Source: Roseiarcus sp963761435 (lineage in GTDB: Bacteria; Pseudomonadota; Alphaproteobacteria; Rhizobiales; Beijerinckiaceae). From it: a stretch of 64,000 nt of DNA. Below, in pieces: positions 10,022-19,015 of the stretch. The DNA is taken from assembly GCA_963761435.1 (NCBI GenBank), contig CAVXHJ010000001.1, forward strand, positions 124,001-188,000, given 5' to 3'. The notes beneath the pieces are model-generated. The model ran no database searches. It was not told where the DNA came from and saw only the letters and a list, made by a program, of their open reading frames with translations. Each line of letters begins with the position of its first letter. The stretch's first letter is position 1. A program made the position numbers and the translations under genes.

Positions 10022-11233
10022 TCAGGCCGACTCGGCTGCGCCGCCTGATTTCGCCAGACTGGCCGTAGCCACCGTGTGCTCCGCGATCATCCGCTCTTCG
10101 TCGGTCGGGATGACGAAGACGGCGGTTCGCGACGACCGGGAGGCGATGATCTGGGCGTTGGCGCGGTTCGCTTCGATGTCGAGATGGACTCCCATCCATT
10201 CCATGCCGGCGAGGATGGATTCGCGCACGCGCCAGGCGTGCTCGCCGATGCCGGCGGTGAAGACGATGGCGTCGGCGCCATTGAGGGTCGCGGCCAATCC
10301 GCCGAGCTCGTGCTTCGCTCGGGCGACGAAATAAGCGATGGCGTCGCGCGCGGCCGGGCTGTCGGACGTTTCCAGTTCGCGCATGTCCTGGGAGAGGCCG
10401 GACATGCCCTTCAGGCCGGAGTCCTTATACAGAAGATCGGAAATCTGATCCGCGTTCATCGCCTTCTCGGTCATGAGATAGAGCAGGACTCCGGGGTCGA
10501 TCTGCCCGCAGCGCGTTCCCATCGCCAGGCCGTCGAGGGCGGTGAAACTCATCGTGGAAGCGATCGACCGCCCGGCCTTGACCGCGCACATCGAGGCGCC
10601 GTTGCCGAGATGGGCGATGATCACGTTTCCAAGCGCGATGCCCGGCGCGACGCTCCTCAGCTTGCGGGTGATGTACTCGTAGGAGATTCCGTGGAAGCCA
10701 TACCGGCGCACGCCCTCGTCGTAATACGAGCGGGGCAATCCAAAGGCGTCGGAGACGAACGGATGGCTGCGATGGAAGGCGGTGTCGAAGCAGGCGACCT
10801 GCGGCGTCGAGGGGAAGGCCTTCATCGCCGCTTCGATCCCGGCAATGTTATGCGGCTGGTGAAGCGGGGCGAGCGGGATGAGACTTCGCATCTTCGCCAG
10901 CGCCCGATCGTCGATCAGCGTCGGCTCGACAAGGGCAAGTCCGCCGTGGACGATGCGATGGCCGATCGCCGCGACCGAGCGGTCGTGACCGGATGTTTTC
11001 AGCCAGTCGAGAATCGCCGCCATCGCCGCGTCGTGGTCGACGCCGGATTGCGCCGATCCGATCTCCGTCGTCTCGCCCCCCGCCGTCTTCACTCGCCCCT
11101 TGGTTGCGGGCGTGCCAAGTCCCTCGATCTCGCCCGAGGCCAGCGGCGCGAGCTCCGAGGAACCGTCGAAATTGAACGCGGCGAATTTGAGCGACGATGA
11201 GCCGGCGTTGAGCGTCAGGATCACGGAAGCCAA
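10022..11233 (-). CDS. ackA: Acetate kinase
   Basis: Interconverts acetate plus ATP and acetyl phosphate plus ADP in the cytoplasm. Family motifs are all present: TLNAGSSSLKF at the N-terminus, HRIVHGG, ACFDTAFH, YGFHGISYEYI, IIAHLGNGASM, GTRCGQIDPG and FTAGIGEHAWRVRE. About 400-403 aa, the usual length. I take the TTG at 11233 because GGAG lies eight bases upstream; a GTG at 11224 gives MILTLNAGSSS and is equally possible. No pta or phosphoketolase gene is adjacent, so the partner enzyme must be elsewhere. The upstream region has unusually strong hairpins. Confidence 0.95.
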   Translation of the reverse strand: MASVILTLNAGSSSLKFAAFNFDGSSELAPLASGEIEGLGTPATKGRVKTAGGETTEIGSAQSGVDHDAAMAAILDWLKTSGHDRSVAAIGHRIVHGGLALVEPTLIDDRALAKMRSLIPLAPLHQPHNIAGIEAAMKAFPSTPQVACFDTAFHRSHPFVSDAFGLPRSYYDEGVRRYGFHGISYEYITRKLRSVAPGIALGNVIIAHLGNGASMCAVKAGRSIASTMSFTALDGLAMGTRCGQIDPGVLLYLMTEKAMNADQISDLLYKDSGLKGMSGLSQDMRELETSDSPAARDAIAYFVARAKHELGGLAATLNGADAIVFTAGIGEHAWRVRESILAGMEWMGVHLDIEANRANAQIIASRSSRTAVFVIPTDEERMIAEHTVATASLAKSGGAAESA

Positions 11234-11285
11234 ATGCGCCACTCCGCCATGGCGACCGGCGCCAAGCCGCGCTTTCCGCGAGAAG

Positions 11286-11351
11286 CGAGCCGGGCTCGAC
11301 AGTTTCGGCCCGGCTCGTTGGCATAGCCGGCGCCTGTCCCCGGCGCCGGCT
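11286..11351 (-). promoter_or_regulatory. Two tandem perfect hairpins in the ackA leader
   Basis: CGAGCCGGGC (11286-11295) pairs with GCCCGGCTCG (11308-11317), and AGCCGGCGCC (11325-11334) pairs with GGCGCCGGCT (11342-11351). Each stem is 10 bp with no mismatch. They lie 53-118 bases upstream of the ackA start and no T run follows, so a leader RNA structure is more likely than a terminator. A third, shorter inverted pair (GGGGCG/CGCCCC) sits at 11397-11423. Confidence 0.5.
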
Positions 11352-11632
11352 CCGTCGCTCACGCCCGCGCGACGAATGCTGGAATTCATAGCAGCTGGGG
11401 CGGCGTACGGCTAGCGGCGCCCCGGGGCGGAATTCGTTGAGCATCCGGGCGGCGCGCCCCCATCGCTCCACCTGGCAGGGAGTGCATCGCTCCCGCCCAC
11501 CGCCTGGCGGCCGACGAACAGAGCCGCCATGGGTTGCGGCGTCGCACCAAGCGAGTCATGATTCCGTCACCTGCGTAATGTCCTAACCTGTCATCGGGGA
11601 CGTGGTCTGAGACCGAGCCGCCGGGATCATTG

Positions 11633-11667
11633 GGGCGTCAGGAAGGACGCCCGTCTTGCGACGGGCG
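11633..11667 (+). promoter_or_regulatory. Two alternative hairpins just before the decarboxylase start
   Basis: GGGCGTC (11633-11639) can pair with GACGCCC (11646-11652) around the loop AGGAAG, or CGCCCGTC (11648-11655) can pair with GACGGGCG (11660-11667) around TTGC. The two share bases 11648-11652 and cannot coexist. The only Shine-Dalgarno-like run, AGGAAG, is in the first loop. It comes to normal spacing from the ATG at 11677 only if the second hairpin folds away about 20 bases. This looks like a translational switch, but it is an inference from base pairing. Confidence 0.45.
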
Positions 11668-11676
11668 AAAGCGGCG

Positions 11677-14036
11677 ATGAACTTTTCCCAGCGTCTGACG
11701 TTTCTGTTCTCTGCGCCGGTGTTCGACGCCGATGATCTCGAGGGCCTGAGAAGTCAGCCAGATCATCACCGCCATCGAGCGGCTTGGCTTTCAGGTGATC
11801 AAGGCGCGTCGCGTCGAAGACGCCGAGATCGCGGTGCAGACCGACGCCGCGATCGGCTGCATGGTGGTCGACTGGGGCAAGAAGGGCATCGAGGGCAAGG
11901 CCGCCTCGCTCATCAATCTGATGAGAAAGCGCGGCCTCGACATGCCGATCGTCGTCCTGGTGCGACGCAAGCGCTTCGAGGACATCCCGGTCGAAGTGCT
12001 CGACTTCATCGACGGCTACGTGTTCCTGGCCGAGGAGACGCCCGAATTCATCGCCCGGAACCTTGTCTCGCGCCTCAAGCAATATGCCGACACGCTGAAG
12101 ACCCCGTTCTTCGGCGCGCTCGTCGACTATCAGGAAGAGGGCAACCAGCTCTGGACCTGCCCGGGCCACAATGGCGGGGTCTTCTATAGCCGCAGCCCGA
12201 TCGGCCGCATCTTCGTCGAGCATCTGGGCGAAGCAGTCTTTCGCGACGACCTCGACAATTCAATCCTCGAGCTTGGCGATCTCCTGACCCACGAGGGCCC
12301 GGCGCTGCAGGCGCAGAAAGAGGCCGCCGCGATCTTCGGCGCGGAGAAGACCTATTTCGTCCTCAACGGCACCTCGTCCTCGAACAAGATCGTACTGACC
12401 AACCTCGTCGCCGAGGGCGACCTGGTGCTGTTCGACCGCAACAACCACAAGGCCGCGCATCAGGGCGCGCTGCTCATGAGCGGCGGGATCCCGGTCTACC
12501 TCTCGACCGACCGCAACGCCTACGGACTGATCGGGCCAATCCGGCCCGAAGAGCTCGACGAGACGGCGATCCGCGAGCGCATCCGCAATCACCCGCTGGT
12601 CACGGACAAGGACGCATGGAAGCGCGAGCGGCCGTTCCGGGTCGCGGTCATCGAGCAATGCACCTATGACGGCACGATTTACGACGCGCAGCGCATCGTC
12701 GAGCGCATCGGCCCGCTTTGCGAATACATCATGTTCGACGAAGCCTGGGCGGGCTTCATGAAGTTCCATCCGCTCTACGAGCGCCGGTTCGCGATGGGCT
12801 TGCGGAACTTGAGCGAAGCTTCGCCCGGCATTGTCGCCACCCAGTCGGCGCATAAGCAGCTCGCGAGCTTCTCGCAGGCCTCGCAGATCCATGTGCGCGA
12901 CCGGCACATCAAGGGCCAGCGCCGCCGGGTCGAGCATCGCCGCTTCAACGAAGGCTTCATGCAGTTCGCCTCGACCTCGCCGTTCTATCCGCTGTTCGCT
13001 TCGCTCGACGTCGGCGCGCAGATGATGAAGGGCCGGTCGGGCGAAGTCTTGTGGGACGACACGATCCGGCTCGGGATCGAATTGCGCAAGAAGCTGCGTG
13101 CGGTCAGGCGCGAATTCGAGGAGAAGGAGAGGGACCCGGCGCGGCGCTGGTTCTTCGACCCCTTCGTCCCGCAGCGGGTCTCGATCCGCGACGCGGCGCT
13201 CGAGGGGGCGACCCACGAAGTTCCGTGGGAGCACATATCGACCGATCTCCTCGCCCGCGACGCCCGCTACTGGGCGCTGGCGCCGGGCGAAACATGGCAC
13301 GGCTTCACGTCGCTCGAACAGGGCTTCGCGATGACCGATCCGGCGAAGCTCACGCTGCTCACTCCGGGTTTCGACCGCGCGACCGGCGCCTACGAGGCGC
13401 ATGGCGTTCCCGCGCCGGTGGTGGCGCAATATCTGCGCGAGAATCGCGTGGTTGCGGAGAAGAACGATCTCAACTCGCTGCTGTTTCTGTTGACGCCGGG
13501 CGTCGAGTTCGAGCAAGGCGGGCACGCTCGTTTCCGCTCTGGTCGCCTTCAAGCGGCTGCACGACGACAACGCTCCGCTCGAAGACGTCATGCCCGAGTT
13601 CGTCGCCAAGCGCCCGGCGCGCTATCGGGGCAAGCGGCTCAAGGACCTGTGCGGGGACATGCACGCCTTCTTCCGCGACGCCGGCGCCAGCCGGTTGCAG
13701 CAGGCGCAGTTCGCCGCCAAGCACCTGCCGGAGATCGCCATGACGCCGCGCGAGGCCTCGCGCCATCTGGTGCGCAACAATGTCGACTTTCTGCCGCTCG
13801 AGGCGCTCGAAGGCCGCGTCGCGACGACGCTGTTCGTCGTCTACCCGCCGGGCATCGCGACGATCGTTCCCGGCGAACGGCTGAGCGAGCGCGCGCAGCC
13901 GATGATCGAATATCTCAAGATGTTCGAGCGCAGCGCCAATGTTTTCCCAGGCTTCGAAGCTGAGATCCAGGGCCTATACCGCGAAGTGGACGCAACGGGC
14001 GCGATTCGGTTCCATACCTATGTGGTCCGGGAATGA
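11677..14036 (+). CDS. Orn/Lys/Arg decarboxylase, fold type I PLP enzyme (two frameshifts in this sequence)
   Basis: About 785 aa after removing two extra bases. It has the N-terminal receiver-like wing domain (from MNFSQRLTFLFSAPV to FIDGYVFLAEETPEF), the PLP domain with the substrate-channel motif CPGHNGG, the lysine K of TQSAHKQLASFSQ (about residue 393) that binds PLP, and the C-terminal domain (NNVDFLPLEAL, VVYPPGIATIVPGE). Frame breaks are at 11750-11755 (GAAGTC) and 13505-13510 (GAGTTC); correcting each gives LRISQIITAIERLGFQV and GVESSKAGTLVSALVAFKRLHD, both normal family sequence. It makes a diamine or agmatine and consumes protons; which amino acid it uses cannot be told here. Confidence 0.9.
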
Positions 14037-14053
14037 CGTGGTAAGCGAGAGGG

Positions 14054-14647
14054 ATGGACGCCAAGTCGAATTCGCACGCTGACGCCGGCCAAAGCGGCGG
14101 CGAAGCCGCGCGACCGATCATAGTGCGCAACTCGCGCGACGGCGACGTGCCGGCGATGCTCGCCATCTACCTGCACCACATCCGCCGCGGCGTCGACCCG
14201 GGCGTCGACGCTGGCGAGTTCGAGACGCCGGACGCCGACGACCTCAAGCGCCGCCGCAAGTCGATGAACCGCCGCAAGATGCCCCACCTGGTCGCAGAGG
14301 AAGCAGGAACCGTGGTCGGCTACGCCTACGCCGTGCCGTTCCGCAAGCGTCCGGCTTATCGCTACACCATCAAGCATTCGATCTACGTGCGCAGCGACCG
14401 GCTGCACGCGGGGATCGGACGCCGGCTCATGGGCGCGCTCATCGACGCCTGCGCGGCGTCCGGCTTTCGCCAGATGATCGGCTATATCGACGCCGCCAAT
14501 GTCGCCTCGCTTAAACTGCACGAAGGCTTTGGCTTCCGTCAGGTCGGCTCTCTGCCCGCGGTCGGCTACAAATTCGGCCGCTGGACGGACACGGTGATGG
14601 TGCAGCGCTCACTGGGGCCTGGCGCGACCGAGCCGCCGACAGCGTGA
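14054..14647 (+). CDS. GNAT N-acetyltransferase, phosphinothricin acetyltransferase-like
   Basis: 197 aa. The GNAT fold is complete: IVRNSRDGDVPAMLAIY at the N-terminus, VVGYAYAVPFRKRPAYRYTIKHSIYV, the acetyl-CoA loop HAGIGRRLMGALIDAC, and the C-terminal LHEGFGFRQVGSLPAVGYKFGRWTDT that is typical of the PAT/Bar/YncA group, which acetylates the amine of methionine sulfoximine or related compounds. An extra N-terminal tail of about 20 residues precedes the domain. It follows the decarboxylase by 17 bases and overlaps the frame of the next gene's upstream region, so it is probably co-transcribed. The actual substrate is unknown; an amine from the decarboxylase is one possibility. Confidence 0.85.
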   Translation: MDAKSNSHADAGQSGGEAARPIIVRNSRDGDVPAMLAIYLHHIRRGVDPGVDAGEFETPDADDLKRRRKSMNRRKMPHLVAEEAGTVVGYAYAVPFRKRPAYRYTIKHSIYVRSDRLHAGIGRRLMGALIDACAASGFRQMIGYIDAANVASLKLHEGFGFRQVGSLPAVGYKFGRWTDTVMVQRSLGPGATEPPTA

Positions 14648-14682
14648 CGGACGGACTGCGCGCTCATAGCAACGAGGACGGG

Positions 14683-15135
14683 ATGACGACGCATACCGCA
14701 GACATAAAATGGGCGCTGAAGGACGGCGACGATGTCTTGAAAGGCCGCTTTAGCCGTGGTCATGAGGTGAGCTTCGACGGCGGCGTTCAAGTCCCGGCGT
14801 CCGCTTCTCCGCACGTTGTCGGCAAATGGGCCGTCGAGGCCGCGGTCGACCCCGAGGAGATGTTGGTGGCCGCTCTATCGAGCTGCCACATGCTTTCGTT
14901 CTTGCACGTTGCTCGCCTGGCGGGCTTTGCCGTCGCCGCCTACAGCGATCACGCCGAAGGCAGCGTAGAGACGATCGCGCCGGGAAAGCAGGCCGTCACA
15001 AAAGTTGTCTTGCATCCGCGGATCGAGTGGACGGGTTCGGTCCCGGAGAAAGAACGGCTGGATCAGCTCCATCATCAGGCTCACGAGATCTGCTTCATCG
15101 CGAACTCGGTGACGACGCGGGTGACGGTCGAGTAG
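14683..15135 (+). CDS. OsmC family peroxide-reducing protein
   Basis: 150 aa. Thiol-dependent peroxidase fold with the two redox cysteines C68 (ALSSCHMLSFL) and C137 (HEICFIANS) in their normal context, and the central VHPRIEW-like strand. This subgroup usually reduces organic hydroperoxides or acts on other small electrophiles. The ATG at 14683 is preceded by GAGGACGGG; an in-frame GTG at 14644 is less likely. It ends 21 bases before the convergent cyclase gene. Confidence 0.9.
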   Translation: MTTHTADIKWALKDGDDVLKGRFSRGHEVSFDGGVQVPASASPHVVGKWAVEAAVDPEEMLVAALSSCHMLSFLHVARLAGFAVAAYSDHAEGSVETIAPGKQAVTKVVLHPRIEWTGSVPEKERLDQLHHQAHEICFIANSVTTRVTVE

Positions 15136-15156
15136 GCGGCCCCTCGTCGATTTCCG

Positions 15157-16845
15157 TCACGAAGCCGCTGACGCTTGCGCCGCGATCAAGGCGACAAGGT
15201 CGGCCGCGCGGGCGACGCTGCGAGCCTTCAGGCCCTTTTCCCGGCCTCGCGGGTCGACGTCGTGCGCTGGCATGTCGTCGGCGCCGAAGCCCGCGCGTTC
15301 GTAGACCTCCTCCGACATCATGACTTCGCAGCCGAAGGACTTGGTCAACTCCTCGAGGCGCGCGGCGACGTTGACCGCATCGCCGATCACGGTGAACTGA
15401 GCGTGCCGCTCGTAGCCGATATTTCCGGCGATGGTCACGCCGGCGTGGATGCCGATGCCAAAGCGAATTGGCTCGAGCAGAGCATAAGCGAGCGCGCTGT
15501 TCAACGTCTCGACCCTCGCCGCGATGGCGGCGCAGGCGGCGATCGCCTGCCGGCACGCAACTTCGGGCCGGGCGCCCATGCCGAATAGCGCCAGGAGTCC
15601 GTCGCCGAGGATCTGGTTCGGCTCCCCGCCGGCGCTCAGTACCGCGCTGCTCACCGCATTGAGAAACTGGTTGATGACGAACACGGTGTCGAAAGGCAGC
15701 CGTCCCTCCGCGAGACGGCTCGATCCGCGCATGTCGACGAACATGATCACGATGTAGCGCTCAACGCCTGAATAAGCCGATCCGGACCGGCTGGCGTCGA
15801 CGGTTGTCGCGTCGGGGGAGAGCATCGGCACGAAGGCGATGTCGCTCGTTGGGCGAAGCTGGCAAGCGAGCCTGACCGCGGGGCCCGCCTGCACCCGTTC
15901 GAGCACCGCGCGCTCCGCCGCGCTCGGGGCGGGCAGAGCGCTGAGCTCGCTGAGCACGCGGATGCGGCAGGTCGAGCAGCGCCCGCGTCCGCCGCACACA
16001 TGCGCGTGCGGGATATTGTTGATCAGGCTCGCCTCCAGCACGCTGAAGCCGAGGGGCGCGCGGATCGTGCGGTCGGGATAGGTCAGCCTGATCGAATCGA
16101 CGCGGCGTTCACGCCACCGGCGGAAGCTCCTGGCGAAGAGCGTCGCAGCCAGCGCCGCGCCCAGAAAGGCGATGATGCCCATGCGGTCGTTGAACAGAGC
16201 TTCGTTCTGGGCCGTTGTTCCGACATGTTCCGGCGCGGTGACGCGCGCCAGCCATGCAGGGTCCTGAGCGGATTGGAGCGTGCGCTCGCCGCCCTGGTAA
16301 TAGCCGAGCAGCGCAAGCGTCGGGAGGAGCACGGCGAAAGCCAGAAGCAGCTCTTTGACCCGCGGATAGTATGGCTTGAGCCGCAGCCAGAAATGCAGAC
16401 CGAGGCAACCGTGAATCCAGACGATCATCATGAGGATCGCCTGCAGCGCGCCGGAGAAGGGAGAGTTGACCCAGAACTTCAGCAACTCCTGCGAGTATCC
16501 CTTCTCGAGCCCAAACTGGCTGAGCGCCACGCGCGTGCCGGTCAAATGATCGGCGAGGAGGAAAGGAATCCAAAGGCCAAGCACGAGCTGGGTCGCTTCG
16601 AGCCGGGTCCAGCGGAAACGGCGTCGCGCATAGAGCGCCCAGAAGCCGAGGCTCATGTGGGTGAAGAGCGAGAGATAGAGGATCGCCGCGCCGGGCGCCG
16701 ACTGCCAGATCGCCTTCTGAATGAAAAGGCCGCTTTCCAGCGCTTCGGCAGAGATGTTGCCGAGCGCATGATTGGCGAAATGCAGCGTCACATAGGCGAA
16801 GAGAACGAGGCCGGTCGCGAGCCTGATCTGGCGAAGGCTGGGCAT
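15157..16845 (-). CDS. Membrane-anchored [2Fe-2S] ferredoxin / class III adenylate cyclase fusion
   Basis: 562 aa in three parts. Residues 1-240 hold five or six membrane segments with conserved-looking histidines (H22, H26, H63, H100, H145, H151), much like a cytochrome b subunit of succinate dehydrogenase. Residues 250-345 are a plant-type [2Fe-2S] ferredoxin domain with C284, C290, C293 and C328 (CGGRGRCSTC, then LAC). Residues 363-545 are a class III nucleotide cyclase with metal aspartates D371 (FVDMRGSS) and D415 (LGDGLLALFG) and the GDAVNVAAR motif. Presumably it couples membrane redox state to cAMP production; that coupling is inference. Single gene, convergent with osmC. Confidence 0.9.
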   Translation of the reverse strand: MPSLRQIRLATGLVLFAYVTLHFANHALGNISAEALESGLFIQKAIWQSAPGAAILYLSLFTHMSLGFWALYARRRFRWTRLEATQLVLGLWIPFLLADHLTGTRVALSQFGLEKGYSQELLKFWVNSPFSGALQAILMMIVWIHGCLGLHFWLRLKPYYPRVKELLLAFAVLLPTLALLGYYQGGERTLQSAQDPAWLARVTAPEHVGTTAQNEALFNDRMGIIAFLGAALAATLFARSFRRWRERRVDSIRLTYPDRTIRAPLGFSVLEASLINNIPHAHVCGGRGRCSTCRIRVLSELSALPAPSAAERAVLERVQAGPAVRLACQLRPTSDIAFVPMLSPDATTVDASRSGSAYSGVERYIVIMFVDMRGSSRLAEGRLPFDTVFVINQFLNAVSSAVLSAGGEPNQILGDGLLALFGMGARPEVACRQAIAACAAIAARVETLNSALAYALLEPIRFGIGIHAGVTIAGNIGYERHAQFTVIGDAVNVAARLEELTKSFGCEVMMSEEVYERAGFGADDMPAHDVDPRGREKGLKARSVARAADLVALIAAQASAAS

Positions 16846-17042
16846 GGCGGAGCATGACCTGTTGCGGCCGGACGGGTTCCCTCGATTCTCCGGCGGACGA
16901 GAACCGGATCCGCCGGAGCTCAGTCTGGCTCGGAGGCGCCGGCCGAATCAAGGACAAGCGAACGCGGCCGGCGCCGGTTGGCGTCGGCCACGAATTCGGG
17001 CAAGGTTTCCGGGGTTTCCGTTCGGCTGGAGGAGACTAACCG

Positions 17043-17882
17043 ATGAAGCTTTCGATTCACTCGATCGAGCCCGCCGGATCGCCCGAGGCGCGGGGTCCTG
17101 GCCATAGCGCGCGCCTTGTCATCCCGCCCGAGCATGTGGCCGACCACAGCCCCTTTCTTCTGATGGCCGAGGACTGGTTTGCGCCCCCCGCCGGTTTCCC
17201 GACTCATCCGCACCGGGGAATCGAGACGGTGACCTTCGTCCTCGCCGGCGAGCTCATCCATGCCGACCACACCGGGGGGACGGGTCATCTCAGCGCGGGC
17301 GACGTCCAGTTCATGACCGCGGGCGGCGGCGTCATGCACAGCGAAATGCCCGGCCGGGGAGGCGTGCAGACGCTGCAGCTCTGGCTCAATCTCCCGGCCC
17401 GGCTGAAACGCGTCAAGGCGCGCTATCAGAACGTCCTGCGAAAGGACGCGTCGGCCCAGCAGGAGAAGGGCGTCGAGGCGCGCCTCTATGCCGGCAGGCT
17501 CGGCGCGTTGAACGCTCCCTTCGCCTCGACCTGGCCGATGACCCTGATCGATGTGAAGCTTGAGGCCGGCGCGGCCTTCGAGGCGCCCGTTCCCGCCGGC
17601 GAGCGTTGCTTCGCCCTTGTTCTCGAAGGCGAGATCGCGCTTGGGGCCGAGAAACGGCGGGCGAAGGCCGGGGATGTCGCCTGGGCGGCGGTTTCGCCGG
17701 GCGGCGACGGATTTGACGTGTTGATCGCGCAGGGGGAAGCGGCGTCGCGGCTTCTCATTTTCGCCAGTCCCACCATCGACGAACCGGTGGCGATGGGCGG
17801 GCCATTCGTCATGAATACGCGCGAGGAGATCCTTGAGGCGTTCGCTGACCTACGGGCCGGACGGCTGATCGATTCGATCTGA
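17043..17882 (+). CDS. Pirin family protein
   Basis: 279 aa bicupin. The N-terminal cupin has the metal-binding pattern FPTHPHRGIETVTFVLAGE and, further on, HSEMPGRGGVQTLQLWLNLP, which are diagnostic of pirins; the C-terminal half has SPTIDEPVAMGGPFVMNTREEI, also typical. Bacterial pirins are iron-binding; some have quercetin dioxygenase activity. It is divergent from the cyclase gene and convergent with a LysR regulator, so it is probably a single transcription unit. ATG at 17043 has GGAGGAG upstream. Confidence 0.93.
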   Translation: MKLSIHSIEPAGSPEARGPGHSARLVIPPEHVADHSPFLLMAEDWFAPPAGFPTHPHRGIETVTFVLAGELIHADHTGGTGHLSAGDVQFMTAGGGVMHSEMPGRGGVQTLQLWLNLPARLKRVKARYQNVLRKDASAQQEKGVEARLYAGRLGALNAPFASTWPMTLIDVKLEAGAAFEAPVPAGERCFALVLEGEIALGAEKRRAKAGDVAWAAVSPGGDGFDVLIAQGEAASRLLIFASPTIDEPVAMGGPFVMNTREEILEAFADLRAGRLIDSI

Positions 17883-17928
17883 GCGCTTCGGCCCGGCGCG
17901 CTCATGGAGCCGGGGCGAACTCTCGGCC

Positions 17929-18843
17929 TCACGCGCCAGCGGCGCGGCTCTTTCCCCTGAGATAGTCGGCGAGAGTCGGCGCGAGCCAATCGAAAAGAAG
18001 GCGCACGCGCGGCGCAGTCTTCAGATCGCGGTGCATGACGAGCCAGACTTCGAGCGTCATATGGAAGGCGTTGGGCAAAACCGGGATAAGCTCGGGCGTG
18101 CGCCGGGCGATCACGTCCTGGCAGCCGCCGACGCCGACGCCGGCGCGCAGCGCCGCGAGCTGGGCGAGATCGCTGTCGCAGCGAAAGCCGAAATCCTCCC
18201 GCGTCAGAGACTTGCCCAATGCGCCCGCGGAGCGAAACGTCGCATTGTCGCGGTCGAAGCCGATGAGGCGATGATCCTTGAGCTCGGCGAGGGAGCGCGG
18301 TTCGCCGAAGCGGGCGAGATAGGCGCGATGCGCGTAGAGCCGGATGCGCGTCGCGCCGATCCGGCGCGCGACAAGCCCGCTTTGGGTCGGCCGGATCATG
18401 CGCACGGCAATGTCGGCGTCGCCACGGGCGAGATCCTGGTTGCGGTTGGTGAGCGCAAGCTCGATGGCGATTCCCGGATTGCGGGCGCGAAAGCCTGCGA
18501 AGATCGGCGGAAGCGCCTCGCAGCCGATGATCTCGCTCGCGGTCACTCTGACGACGCCGCGATCGATGGAAGCGGCCGACGAGGCGGACCGCGCAAGCGT
18601 GGCCGCCGCCGCTCCCATGGCTTCCGCATGGGGCGCGAGCGCGTTCGCGGCTGCGGTGGGGGTAAGCCCGCGGGGTGAGCGGGTGAACAGAGTCGTGCCG
18701 AGAGCCTCTTCGAGCGCGTCGATATGCCGCCCAACTGTCGGCTGGGTGAGTCCGAGGCGCCGCGCGGCGCCGCTGAGGCTCAAGTCGCGCGAGACTTCGA
18801 GGAAGGTGCGCAGTTCGTCCCAGGCGGGCTCGCGGCGGCTCAT
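17929..18843 (-). CDS. LysR family transcriptional regulator
   Basis: 304 aa. N-terminal winged helix-turn-helix (LRTFLEVSRDLSLSGAARRL, then LTQPTVGRHIDALEEALGTTLF), linker helix, and a substrate-binding domain (VRVTASEIIGCEALPPIFAGF onward). The C-terminus resembles regulators of the AMP-type transport and oxidoreductase clusters, but no effector can be named. The divergent neighbour is the DUF4260 gene, whose upstream region it may control in the manner usual for LysR proteins; the spacing is 172 bases. Confidence 0.93.
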   Translation of the reverse strand: MSRREPAWDELRTFLEVSRDLSLSGAARRLGLTQPTVGRHIDALEEALGTTLFTRSPRGLTPTAAANALAPHAEAMGAAAATLARSASSAASIDRGVVRVTASEIIGCEALPPIFAGFRARNPGIAIELALTNRNQDLARGDADIAVRMIRPTQSGLVARRIGATRIRLYAHRAYLARFGEPRSLAELKDHRLIGFDRDNATFRSAGALGKSLTREDFGFRCDSDLAQLAALRAGVGVGGCQDVIARRTPELIPVLPNAFHMTLEVWLVMHRDLKTAPRVRLLFDWLAPTLADYLRGKSRAAGA

Positions 18844-18944
18844 ACGAAAATGTATAACCGTTCAAGATAAATATGCAATTCCGTACTGAGGGAGCGCGGA
18901 GTACACCCTCCTTGAGGCGCGGCGCCTGACCCTCAGGACGAGGC

Positions 18945-18989
18945 CGTCGGTCCAGCAGCCTTAGGTCGCCGGTCCAGCAGCTTTTAGGC
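18945..18989 (+). repeat. Imperfect tandem repeat, two 22-23 base units
   Basis: CGTCGGTCCAGCAGCCTTAGGT (22 bases) is followed directly by a 23-base near copy that differs at three to four places. Just upstream (18905-18943) is a CCTCCTTGAGG / CCTCAGGACGAGG inverted pair like the dispersed palindromes of this group of bacteria. The repeat sits between the LysR gene and the DUF4260 gene. Confidence 0.55.
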
Positions 18990-19015
18990 TGACGCCGGCA
19001 ATGAGGAGTGGACCA

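Larger units (their letters stand above)
11234..11676. other. Divergent intergenic region between ackA and the decarboxylase
   Basis: About 440 bases without a credible gene. The half next to ackA is packed with perfect GC-rich hairpins and the half next to the decarboxylase holds two mutually exclusive hairpins; both are listed separately. I see no unambiguous sigma-70 promoter. Confidence 0.6.

Noticed and set aside
9993..10022. Bidirectional terminator between the large membrane protein and ackA
   Set aside because: Only a weak ACGGGA/TCCCGT pair with a long loop; not convincing.
18905..18943. Intrinsic terminator upstream of the DUF4260 gene
   Set aside because: Looks like a dispersed palindrome and has no T run.
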